Origin: Biscogniauxia marginata
Taxonomy: Eukaryota; Ascomycota; Sordariomycetes; Xylariales; Xylariaceae
DNA length: 64,000 nt
Direction of reading: 5' to 3'
NCBI GenBank assembly: GCA_022695795.1
Contig: MU404134.1
Coordinates: 62,001-126,000 of the forward strand
Shown here: positions 36,051 to 46,636 of the stretch, one piece after another
Layout of the letters: every line of letters begins with the position of its first letter
Numbering within the stretch: the first letter of the stretch is position 1
Made by a program: the position numbers and the translations under genes
The notes under the pieces: model-generated
What the model saw: the letters and a program-made list of their open reading frames with translations, nothing else
What the model was told of the DNA's origin: nothing
Databases searched by the model: none

Positions 36051-36750
36051 CTGGATAAATTTGTATTTATTTACCTAAACGATATACTAATTTACTTAAA
36101 AAACGAGAAAGAATATAAAGAACATATAAAGCAGGTGTTAAAAGCCCTGGAAAAGGCAAACCTATTTATTTATTCGACTAAAAGTAAATAGCATATCAAG
36201 AAACTAAACTATCTAGGGTTTATAATAAATCTAAGAGAAATTCGTATTTAAAAGGGAAAAATAATAACAATTAAGAATTAGCTAAAACCCAAGAATGTTA
36301 TAAACGTACGCGCATTTCTTGGCTTTATTAACTATATTAAATAATTCATTAAAGATTTCGGGCGTATCGCTAAACTATTAATAGAATTAATTACCTTAAT
36401 AAAAACAAGAAAGGCTTTCTATTTTATTAAAGAAGCTAGATAGGCTTTTTAGCAATTAAAGGAAGTTATAACTAGTGAGGTTATATGTAAACTTTTAAAT
36501 AAAAAGAAAAAGAAATAACTAAGGACAAACGCTTTAGATTTCGCTATTAGAGCAGTCTTAAAGCAATTAGAAAACAATAGGAAATAGTACCTAATCGCGT
36601 ACCTATTTAAAGCACTATATAGTGCTAAATTAAACTATTAGATTTATAACAAGGAACTATTAGTAGTTATTAAAGCACTAAAAGAATGGGAACCATGGCT
36701 TAGCAGAACTAAGGAACCTATTAATATTTATTTAGATTATAAGAACCTTA
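36051..36750 (+). pseudogene. Reverse transcriptase / RNase H remnant of the nested element
   Basis: The frame reads FVFIYLNDILIYLKNEKEY, with the RT active-site box YxDD changed to YLND, and continues through LGFI, KNVINVRAFLGFINYI, FIKDFGRIAKLLIEL and into RNase H (LDFAIRAVLKQLE, YNKELLVVIKALKEW). In-frame stops occur at 36585-36587 and 36639-36641, among others. Loss of the first catalytic Asp alone would abolish activity. Confidence 0.85.
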
Positions 36751-37109
36751 TATGATTCATGATAATACAAACGCTTAACTAGAGACATGAGCGTTAGATG
36801 ATTTTTCTATTTAGATTTAATTTTAAAATTTAGCATATTAAGGGAAAGGAAAACATTTAAGTAGATCTTCTTAGTAAAAGGGGAGATTATGAATTAAAAA
36901 TTAATAAAAGAGATGTTTAAATGTTTAAATAATAAAATGACGGATTAGTTATATTAATTTATATATGAATTAATATAAGGAACTAGAAATAACGTTTCAA
37001 AGAAAATTATAATTAAAAAGAAAAATAATTACAGTCTTAATAAGGATTTAGCGATAAACTTTTTTTATATAAGGAAAAGGTATATATATTAAAACAAGTA
37101 TAGAACGAA

Positions 37110-37700
37110 TTTATTAAAGAATTTCACGAATATCCTCTACACAGCCACCAAGGGATTTTCAAAACGGTGAAACGACTTTAAAAGGAATTCGACTTTCTAG
37201 AAATACGATAAATAGTTAAAAGAATTATGAAGAATTATAACATTTATAATAAAGCTAAAGCATCACGACATAAACCATATAAACTACTATAACCAACCCA
37301 AATACCTAATAAAGCATGAAATATAATTGCATGGGACTTTATAGTGAAACTTCCAGAGTTAAAAGATCTTACCATAAAAGTACTTTATAACAACATATAA
37401 GTAATCGTTAACAAACTCACGAAATACGCCTACTTCTTATTATTCAACGAATTAAGCATAATAAAATAATTAGTTTTTAACTTCTTAAGAAAATACGTTA
37501 ATAAATATGGGTTATTAAAACGCGTTATTTTAAATAAAAATAAGTTATTTACGTTAAAATTTTAAATCAACCTAATAAAACGAATAGGAATTAAATAAAA
37601 ATTATTTATAACGTATTACCCCTAAATAAACGGATAAATAAAAAGACTAAACCAAATAATGAAATAATATTTATAAAGCTATATTAACTAAGAAATAAAT
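37110..37700 (+). pseudogene. Integrase remnant of the nested element
   Basis: Reads EFHEYPLHSHQGIFKTVKR for the His-His half of the HHCC zinc site, then NYNIYNKAK, where both zinc-binding Cys read Tyr. Then come WDFIVKLPELKD, KYAYFLLFNEL and LRKYVNKYGLLKRVI of the catalytic core. Stops interrupt the frame. Confidence 0.8.
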
Positions 37701-38249
37701 AACTAAGTAAAATTACTATTAATAGCTTAAATAGCATATAACACTTCGATTAACAAAGATATAAAGATGTCACTATACAAAGTAGTGTACAAGTAAAAAG
37801 CGGAAGCCTAAAAATAACTAATTAAACTTATAAAAGCGCTAAAAATCGAGATAAAGGCCTTAAAAGTAGAAGTACTATCTAAAAAGATTTAAATAATATA
37901 ATAACGGCTATAAAAAGAATTATAGTTTATTCAAAATAGAATAACAAAGTACTATAATAAAAAAAGAATTAAAGAACTAATTTTTAAGAGAAGAAACATA
38001 GTTTATTTGCTCCGCTAATAACAAGGCGTAATATTAAAAACACCCTAAATTAAAATAAAACGACCTAGCGAAAAACTTAAATTCAAGAAATTAAAACTAT
38101 ATAAGATTAAAGAGGTTATTTTAAAAGTTAATTATAAGCTAATATTATTAAAGAAATTTAAAATTCATTTTATATTTTATATTTCGCTTTTAAAATTAAT
38201 ATTAAAAAACGCCTCGTCAAAAAAATAATTAAAATTTAAGGAAAACCTT

Positions 38250-38408
38250 AATAAATATAAAATCGAAAAGATATTAAATTTAAAAAAAGTTAGTAGTTAG
38301 TTATAATATTTTATTAAGTAAGAAGGTTACTCACTTAAAGAGAATACTTAAGAACCTTTTAAGCATTTAAAGAACCTAACGAATAAAATTAAGGATTTTT
38401 ACCGCTAA
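38250..38408 (+). pseudogene. Chromodomain remnant of the nested element
   Basis: The frame NKYKIEKILNLKKVSS is followed by YFIK-stop-EGYSLKENT-stop-EPFKHLKN and ends in TAA at 38406. The same two Trp positions as in the outer copy are stops. It marks the element as a chromovirus. Confidence 0.75.
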
Positions 38409-38499
38409 AATTTAAACTAGCTAAGAGGGTCTAAATATCGAAGTCTTGATTTTACTAGGAAGAATCAAGGAAAGAAAAAGGGTAAGCCTTAAAAACAGG

Positions 38500-39010
38500 T
38501 AAATCTTGCGAAGATTTAAATTAACGCTATAATTCCTTTATATGTTGCGATTCTTTAATAAGACGTTTTTGTTTTTCTTTTTCGCGCTTAATGCGCTTTA
38601 ACTTCTCGATAAAATTTAAATCGCGTATAATTATTTTTCTTAACTTTTCAAATTAAAAACGACGTTAAGTACAAAGGCGACGAACGCGGATCATCGTAGC
38701 CTCTTAGCGTGTTTTAACTTTTTTTAGTTTATTTTCGATTTTTTGGAATTACTTAGTAATCTCAGCTATATTACTCCTGGAAATGCCAAAAACGTCGTAT
38801 TAAGTACGGTTTATCCGAATATATTTATTATAACGATCGAATTCGTTTAAAGCAATGTATTTCTTTTCGTTATGATCATAATAAGAATAAGGCATTTCTT
38901 TTCGACCTTTAAAAATAACTGTGTTTATTAGGGCTAGTTTGTTTTTAACCTGCTTTTAAGCACGATAAGAAACTTCGGGAATTTCTTTGTGGTTCTTTGT
39001 AACTCGATAA
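38500..39010 (-). pseudogene. Decayed antisense Cys-rich/coiled-coil ORF of the nested element
   Basis: On the minus strand, opposite to pol, the frame reads KEMPYSYYDHNEKKY, then FDRYNKYIRINRT and YDVFGISRSN, followed by Lys/Arg/Leu-rich coiled coil (FEKLRKIIIRDLNFIEKL, KRIKREKEKQKRL). Tyr occupies every position of a C-x2-C..C..C-x2-C..C cluster, as expected from TGY to TAY mutation. Several stops are present. It corresponds in place and design to 29102-29650 of the outer element but differs in sequence. Confidence 0.6.
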
Positions 39011-39117
39011 GATATGTTAAAATGGGGATAAAAAACTTACTAATAACCAAGGAAGAAGTAATTAGGTTATATTTTCTTTTTATTTTTAGGATAAAGATTC
39101 TCGGAGGGGAAGAATAA

Positions 39118-39521
39118 TGTTATGAACCTTTTTTATGTTATGTTACGTATAGGTCACGTGAATTAAAATGGATCGTTAAATCATGAGTTAAGAATTTATG
39201 ATTTAATGATTTAATAGATTATTAAATCATAAATAAAGAATTAATAATTTAATGATTCGTAAGTTTTTATATAAAGGGAGAACGAGTATAAATAAATTAG
39301 AATTTCCTATGTATTTAGTTATTTATTCTTTAGCTATTAATTTAAGACTATAGTTACTTTTTGATATTATAATAAGAATACCTTAAAACCTCTTTAACGA
39401 ATATAACATTGTGAATCACTTAAATCAATCTTAACCCATTATTACCTTTAAATCAAGAAAACCTAGTACGTACTCACTTGTGAAGTCAGTTAACTAGAAA
39501 CACATAAGGAGGTTCGTCATA
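39118..39521 (+). repeat. 3' LTR of the nested element (404 bp)
   Basis: Same length as the 5' LTR. Starts TGTTATGAACC and ends TTCGTCATA, where the terminal CA has become TA by C-to-T change. It abuts the right AGTAT duplication. Confidence 0.88.
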
Positions 39522-42500
39522 AGTATATCGTTTAAATAAACAAATACAAATTTATCCAGAAACTTATAAAGAACTATTATAATTATATATTAAAATGTAA
39601 TAAGTACATTAATAAGTCTAAATAGCATAACCTTATACTTATAATATCTATATATCGTTTGAAAAGCTGTATATTATTCGTGTCTCTTAGTCATTTTAAT
39701 TATATAATATTTATCGCGAAGGTTTAATACTATAAAGATTTAAGCCTTACTAATTTGTTCTTTTATAAGTTTCATTAATAGTAACAAATATCCTTTTTTC
39801 TTGGTTATTTCATTAAGGTGTCGATAATTAATCACTTATTACTATATTAAGTTTCCTTTTTTATTAACACGTTACTTCCCGTTTTTGTCGACTTTAAATA
39901 CCATGATCGCTAGGTATCTTAACGAGGATTTAAATTCTTAAATATATCCTTTATCGAGATCTTCCTAGATTCCCTTTTATAATGCTCTTTATTTTTCCTA
40001 ATTTATAAAATACATTAAAAATAATTTTAGTTGTTTTTCTTCTTTAAAGTGGATTTAATGATCCTATTAACTATGTTTTAGTAATTCTTTTTTTGTTTTA
40101 TTTTTAAATAATTTATAGAAACGGAGGTACTCGCGTGGTACTTTCTTTATTAGGTTTTCAGGTTTAGTTACTCGAATTATATAAGCGATATATTTCGTTT
40201 TTGTATCCGTTTCTCTAGAGTTATTTACGGTACTTATCTTATAACTCGTAATAATTAACTCCTCTTATTTTTAATTCTAATAAAGCGTGTTTATCTCGAA
40301 ATTTATTTATGAATTGCTTTTTTTAAGCTAATTCATTCCCAAGATCATATTATGATTTAATATGTATATAATGTTAAGAATGATTTATTTAAAATGTCCT
40401 TAAATAGTTACCGAGAAAGGAATTATTTCTTTTAACACCTTATTATTCTCGTAACTAAACATGTTTCCTTTAAAGTTTTATAACTTATATAGACTTTATT
40501 TATATACCTATAATATTTTATTTTCTTAAGCTACCTTTATTAAAACATAACTTTTATTTACTCTTAAATCTATTAAGGCTTTATACTCCCTTTTATTATA
40601 CCTAACTCTAGTTATAATGATGTTATTAAGTCCTAACTAGACTTCATACAAAGACTTATTATTTATGGCTTCTCGTTACCTTACTAGTGAAAACCCTTGC
40701 CGTTTTTTGGTTTTCCACGTCCCTTCCCTTTTAATTTTCTTTTAATTACTATAACCCGGATGTCTTTCCATTCTTAGGCTTTCATAAAAGCGTGTTTTTA
40801 GTAATCATTACTTAAATAGTCTTTTTAATTTCCCTTCACGTAATAAGGAGTAAAAGGTTTATTCTTTATATAAAACCTTGCACATTAAAACTTTAATTCC
40901 TTTTCGAGAGCCCTTTTATAACCTAAGTCCATTTTATTAACTCGGAATTTTTTAAAGTTCTGGATTATCTTCGAATAAAAGGAGTAATCCTTAAGTTTAC
41001 TTGCTAAGGATATCTCGATATTTCCCCTTAAGTTTATATTGATTTTTAAGAGCTTCCCTCCTTTTTTGAGGTATATTTTAGTAATTCGTTTATAACCTTG
41101 TTTAATTACACGTATTTTTACTTACTACTTTGTTAAGTATTTCCTTATAAAGCTAAATAAATTAGTGTCGTATTTAATTCGTTTTTCAAGCCATTATAGA
41201 AAATATAGTCTCTTTTATAACTCCTATAATTCTTCTTTAATCTCGTCTTCTTCGAAACCTGCTCTAAGCATGTCGTGTATATCGCATAATACCGAGGTGT
41301 AACACATATAACCTTTAGCTATTACTTCGTAACTTCTTTTAAAGCTTAGGTAAAAATAACATGCTTTAAGGTAATATAGCCATTATGAGGTATTATTATA
41401 AATACACTTATTTTCTTCCGTGTTATTACTTTTTAGTTCTTAAGGATAATAACCGGCTTTATCTTTAAAGTTTTTATATATTTAATAAGCGTTATTAATA
41501 TAAAAGCTCTAATATAATAATACATATTCCCTTAAGCTTTAATGGGTATTATAACTATTATTTATGTAAAACCTCTAATTCAGGTTATTATGCTGGCTTT
41601 TTCCTTAGTAGGTTTTGTATTTGTCGTTTTTGTAATAGCTTTAATGTAAATCACCATGGTTTAACTCAATTCCTAAGTCGTATCCTAGCTTATAATTATC
41701 GTATTCGTATAATAATTCGCCTTCGTTATATCCTTATTTAGCTTGTTCTAATGTAAAATATCACAAATACGAGTAATCATCCTTTAAACAATCCTTGTAG
41801 TTAACTTAATAAAATCTATAGACTTTTTCTATAAAGGCCTCCTTAATTTTTTCTACTTTAATAATGTTAATAGTAAATATTTAGTTTATTTCTTCGTTAT
41901 TTTTAAATTAAACTTTTATTTTAGCGACTTTTTTCTTAAGTTAAGGAATCCCTCTTGTTTTTAGTTTTTATTTCTTAGGATTTTAGCACTTGTTTTTATA
42001 ATGTCCTTTCTTTTTATAATTAAAACATTTAATAGTTAATTTATCTCGTTTTTTTCGTTCTTTTTAAATAACGTTAATTTTAATAAGGTTTAACTTTATT
42101 TTAATACTTTTCCTGGTTCCGGTACCGCTTTTGTAATTTCCTCCTTTTAGCTAATCGCTATTCTTTTGTTATACCGTCTTTTTCTTTTTAAGGTACCGTT
42201 TAAAGTTCTCGTTATTAATGGTAATTACCATTATAACGTAGTTATTAAACTTTCCTAAGTTCCTTTCTTTATATAGGTTTATTTTATATAACTCATTTTT
42301 TATATGGTTTTTTAATTTTTAATAAATAGTTATAATTAGCTTATAAGTTTCTTAAACTTAATAGCGTAATTTAAAGCCTTTTTATCTTGTCGTAATTTAT
42401 AAAGTCGAGCTTCGGCTTATTATTTAAAGATTAAATTATTAAATATAAACTTAAATTATTTTTCAAACTCTTTATAATTCTTAAAAACTTTTTTCGTATT

Positions 42501-43146
42501 TTCTCAAGCGTTTAATCCGTTTTCCAGATAATCCTTTAACATTAATTAAAACCAGGTTAAAGCGGTTTTAGCGAGGAGCTAAAATACCGTAAAAACCTTT
42601 TATTCCTTAATAATAATCATTTTATAATAAAACCGTAAATAAGTTCTAGCTTAAATCAAAAATCCTTCTAAATCGCTTAACTTATCATATTTACTAAGTA
42701 CAATTAATTTAAAACCCTTTATATTAGGGGTTATTATATTGTTTTTATCGTTTAAATTGTTAGGGTTATTATCGTTTAAAAGTGGTTACTTGTTTCTAAG
42801 AGGTAGGGGTTATCTTACCTATTTATTTTCCTTTTTAGGTATTTTTTCCTCCTCCTTTTCTTTTTCCTCAAATGCTTTTTCTTGCTAATCTTCCGAGATG
42901 TCCTCTTATAACTCCTTTTTAATTGCAATTATAATAAACTTTTGTATTAATTCCTTTAAACCTTTTAATTATACCGTAAAAAAACCTAAAGCTTTCGTTT
43001 AAGAGCTTGTTAATTGTTATTTTTTTACTTATTTCTTTTCTTGTTACCCTTTGGTTTTAAGGGGCATACTTATCTTAAAACAATTTAACTAAGAGTCCCT
43101 TCCTTTTTTAAACCAATATTAAGCATTAATTAAAAAGCTATTAAAA

Positions 43147-43693
43147 TGTAACGAACCTCCTTATGTATTTTTAGTTAATTAACTTTACAAGTAAATACGT
43201 ACTAGGTTTTCTTGATTTAAAAGTAATAATAAGTTAAAATTAATTCAAGTATTTCATAATAATTATTCGTTAAAAAGGTTTCAAGGTACTCTCACTATAA
43301 TATTAAAGAGTAACTATAGTTTTAAATTAATAGCTAAAAAATTAAAATAAATAATTAAAAACAAGAAAAATCTTATTCTTCTTATACTAAATTTCCTTTT
43401 AAGATAATACCCAACATCTTTAATTATTCTTTCTCATTCTTTATAAGAGTAACAAAGAATACAATTATTCTTTCTTATTCTCTGTAAAAACAACAAAGAA
43501 TATAATCATTCTCTTTTATTCTTTGTAAGAACAACAGAAAATATAATTATTCTCTCTTATTCTCTATAAGAACAACAGAGAATACAATTATTCTCTCTCG
43601 TTCTCTGTGAGAGCCACAGAGAATGCTACTATATGTCACGTGACCCGTGTTCACATGACCATTCACCTTTCCAACCCCTATTGGTTCGTAACA
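43147..43693 (-). repeat. 5' LTR of the outer element (547 bp)
   Basis: Runs from TGTAACGAACC to TTCGTAACA on the plus strand. It contains about five copies of the 41-42-bp minisatellite (about 43428-43625), one more than the 3' LTR, which accounts for the 41-bp length difference. The right part is less mutated (CACGTGACCCGTG) than the left. Confidence 0.85.
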
Positions 43694-43786
43694 GTTACCA
43701 AGCCGAGACATTTATTATCTCGGTAACGTAATAAAAATAAAAAAGAAATAACAAATTATTTAAATTAATAATATATTAAACGATTA

Positions 43787-44209
43787 ACGTGTCTTATAAG
43801 CGAGTAAGCCACTTAATTTCTTATATAAAATCGACTTTTTTAAAAATTTATAACTTTAAACGTAAAAATCGTAAAAATCTCGAACCTTTTTTTTAGTTAT
43901 ATAATTATAAGGTTTAATTAAAAGTAAAATCGAAAAAAAATATAAGTAAAATACATAAAAAAAATACGTAAAAAGGTTCGTACGTTTTGTTTTAATTTTA
44001 GTTTTTACGCGTTTTCTTTTCGCGTCTTTTGAAATTAATTCTTTCGATTTTATTCTTAGTTAAATCGTATAGTTATTTAATTAATGAAAAAGGTTCGAGA
44101 TTTTTACGATTTTTACGATTTTTACGATTTTTACGTGTAAAGTTATGAATTTTTAAAAAAGTCGATTTTATATAAGAAATTAAGTGGTTTACTCGCTTAT
44201 AAGACACGT
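43787..44209. mobile_element. Foldback/MITE-like element with long inverted repeats and TA flanks (423 bp)
   Basis: The left arm starts ACGTGTCTTATAAGCGAG and the right arm is its reverse complement, ending CTCGCTTATAAGACACGT. About 100 bp at each end match almost perfectly, and weaker symmetry continues toward the centre, so nearly the whole element can fold back. A CGTAAAAAT unit is present twice in the left arm and four times in the right. TA lies immediately outside both ends, as expected for Tc1/mariner-type insertion. No ORF is inside, so it would depend on a transposase from elsewhere. Confidence 0.72.
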
Positions 44210-45132
44210 TATTATTTTTTTATAAGATATAAACTTTTGAAAATTTAATATAATAATTAATCGCGTAAATATGTTTTTAATTCGTTATTATAATATAATA
44301 CGAAAAATTTTATAAATTTTCGATAATTTATAAAAATTAATATTTAAATAATGTTATTTAACTATATATAATACTATAATTAATTTAAGTTTTAATAATA
44401 TTATATATTATTAAATTAAATTAATTAATATAAAAAAGATTTTTAGTTTTTAAAATATAAAACTAAATAAAATAATTTAAATAACTTTTAATAATTATAA
44501 ATGTAATAATTATAAAATTTTGTTTATAAACTTATTTTATTTATTTACTTATATTATATATTAAAGTTTTATAAAGTTATAATTATAATAATATTTAAAA
44601 AGGTTTAATTAAACTTATTTTAATAATTAATTATAAGGAATATTTAAAAATCTTTTTTATAAAAAGTTAATATTATATAAGAAATATTATTAAAAATTTA
44701 TATACTTTGTTAAAATATAAGTTTAAGTTCGTTTCATTTATAAGAATCTCTAAATATTATCTTAAATACGTGTCTTTTTTGTGTAGCACGGCCTTTAAAA
44801 TCTATTTTATAATAAAGCAAATGTAATCTCCATCTCGGCATCTCTTGATACTACTTCGTCTCCTTTTATTTAATAATAAGACTTATAACTCACGATATTA
44901 TATAACTTCTCTAAATTTCTAAATTGTGGTTTTATTACAACTACAGCCACCGCCTGGTTAAATTTGAGGACAGTATATCGAAAAAAAAACATTATTCCGA
45001 GTCTAGAAAGTAAAATACACTTTGCACGAAATAGAAAAAACAGTAATGCCCATATAATACACAAAAGCTGTAAAATTACAGCGATGAACGATCCAGCAAT
45101 GAAATACCGTACATTAAATTATAAAGACCATT
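44210..45132. other. AT-rich right margin of the RIP block, then return to normal composition
   Basis: Up to about 44770 the sequence is very AT-rich without coding capacity. From there composition returns to genome-normal. No gene is supported; the 3' UTR of the acyltransferase gene probably lies at the right end. Confidence 0.55.
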
Positions 45133-46636
45133 TTATGCCTTTTCAAGCTCCTTTTCAATCTTTGCCCACTGCCCCTGGTTTAAATATCCAGACAACCAGT
45201 AGTTCCCTTCATTGTCTTTACCAATGATCGGGAAGCCATTAGGGAGAATCAGTCCGAATTGGTTGTTCTGTACATATGTCGGCCTGCCAGACTTACTGGT
45301 GGTCTGGTGCGGTGTAGCGATGGCCTTTGAGAAATCCACGTCGTACAATCTAGCCTTACTCCAATTAGAGTAGGTAAGCATGTGCATATTGCGATCACCA
45401 AAGAACGGTGGCAGTTTGCCAACCGATTCTCGCCACATCCCGGTGAAAGCCTCCACTTGAGCCCGAGTACCAAGATCTGTGATAGCTTTTCGTATCTCTA
45501 GAGCAATACGTCCGAGTGGCTTTTCGAAGATGTCTCGTGCTGGTAACAACACATTTATGAAGGAAATCGCGTTGGATATGTACGCCGACCCCTTACCTGG
45601 GAGGAGGTCCGCAGCTAACGTGTTACGCATGGAATACGCGTTGTTGAGCATAATGGTTCTTTGGGAGTTGCGTGGCAAATGCGCAATGGAGAGTCGTGTC
45701 CACCAGGCGCATAGGACGTCGCCTTCGCTTAGGAAAGGTTTCTCGTGCCCCTCAGCGGCGAGCTCGGCGAGGGCCATTTCCCGCAGTCGTATCAAGAAAG
45801 CGGCCGGAACACAAACCATTCGATTTTCCTGACTCCGGAGAAAATCAAAAACATTGCCAAGCCCATATTGTGCCAGACCGAACGTCGACATGCGCTTAGG
45901 GGTGAGTTTGTGCGACTCTGTCGCGTTCTTTCCGAGATCTGCAAGGGGGTCGGGACCGGCGTCGGCTCCATGCGGTACGACAACGTCCTCGTCCCGTCCC
46001 TCGACCATCAGCATCCAGGCGTCAAGCAGTGCCCGTTGTCCCATCGCGTCCATCAGAGTGTGTGGCCAATATATAGTCACGAGCGTCTTGTCCGTGAACG
46101 ACACAATATGAAGACCGATCTGCGGTACATCCCTGTTTAAATAGTCGTCGAGCTTTACAGGGCCACCTGGAGGAAGAAATAATTCACGGAACGCATCAGG
46201 ATCACCTACGGATGCTGGCCGCGTACTCGGCCTCGGCAAACGTGACGAAATAGGGTGTTCGGTAGCAGACGTGCTATAGTTGATGTGTGAATAGGTAAGT
46301 GCTGTGCGTTCATCTGTGAACTCGGTCGGTATGTGGTATTCGAGGCCGCCTCCAGTATTCTGTTCAGGTTTAGCATTCATTCATTCTAAGAGGAAAAAGT
46401 ATACATTATTCGGGGGTACTCACAGTGCGTCGCATGCGAGCCCCAAGCTTTCGCCAGCCATCACGCTTGGCCAAAGCCTCGAGGCTGTCTCGCAGTTTCA
46501 CCGGGTCTAGCACCACGTCGAAGACGAACAAGGAGTATAAGATGAAAGCTCTCCACAGGGGAGTGTCGTCAAAGAAATGTAAAGGGACAACAGTATCCGT
46601 GGGTACTGTAGCTGGGACGGCAGGCTTCCGGAACAT
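45133..46636 (-). CDS. BAHD-type acyltransferase, trichothecene 3-O-acetyltransferase-like, 479 aa, two exons
   Basis: Exon 1 is 46636-46424 and exon 2 is 46359-45133. The 64-nt intron (46423-46360; GTGAGT, branch TGCTAAAC, acceptor GAACAG) joins ..GARMRRT to NTGGGLEYHIP.. in frame. The transferase family (PF02458) is shown by the catalytic HxxxD motif HTLMD at His171-Asp175. The second family motif (DFGWG) is degenerate (VDFSKA), as in many fungal members. The N-terminus (VPLHFFDDTPLWRAF) and LEYHIPTEFT resemble Tri101-type and related fungal O-acetyltransferases. The expected reaction is acyl transfer from acyl-CoA to a hydroxyl or amine of a small molecule; the substrate is unknown. It lies 8 kb from a terpene synthase, which makes a terpenoid alcohol a reasonable guess. 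Confidence 0.87.

Larger units (their letters stand above)
32037..39521 (+). mobile_element. Nested Ty3/Gypsy chromodomain retrotransposon (7485 bp), RIP-inactivated
   Basis: LTRs of 404 bp each lie at 32037-32440 and 39118-39521, with perfect target duplication AGTAT (32032-32036 and 39522-39526). Sense is plus. Gag is at about 32.5-33.7 kb with CCHC knuckle CFNCKKKGHYKNEC (33582-33623). Pol is at about 33.7-38.4 kb, with RT YLND (36072-36083, from YxDD), RNase H (about 36.5-36.75 kb), an integrase zinc-binding region whose Cys read Tyr (about 37.1-37.3 kb), the integrase core (about 37.3-37.7 kb) and a chromodomain remnant. A polypurine tract (GGAGGGGAAGAATAA) precedes the 3' LTR. Many in-frame stops are present. 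It entered the outer element in the opposite orientation, so it is the younger insertion. Confidence 0.9.
28529..43693 (-). mobile_element. Outer Ty3/Gypsy chromodomain retrotransposon, RIP-inactivated, split by a nested copy
   Basis: LTRs lie at 28529-29034 and 43147-43693, with target duplication GTTAT (28524-28528) / GTTAC (43694-43698), the one difference being a C-to-T change. Removing the nested element and one AGTAT leaves about 7.7 kb. The coding sense is minus: gag with a decayed CCHC knuckle (41986-42027), then protease/RT to 39527, the interruption, then RT-RNase H (32031 downward), integrase (about 30.4-31 kb) and a chromodomain remnant (29715-29870). The order RT-RNaseH-integrase-chromodomain defines a Ty3/Gypsy chromovirus. 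In-frame stops occur throughout. Beyond pol, on the plus strand, there is a decayed antisense ORF (29102 to about 29650). It cannot make functional proteins as it stands. Confidence 0.88.

Noticed and set aside
27433..44800. Possible centromere
   Set aside because: The AT-rich block is fully explained by two nested RIP-mutated retrotransposons with LTRs and target duplications plus short flanks. Nothing further points to a centromere.
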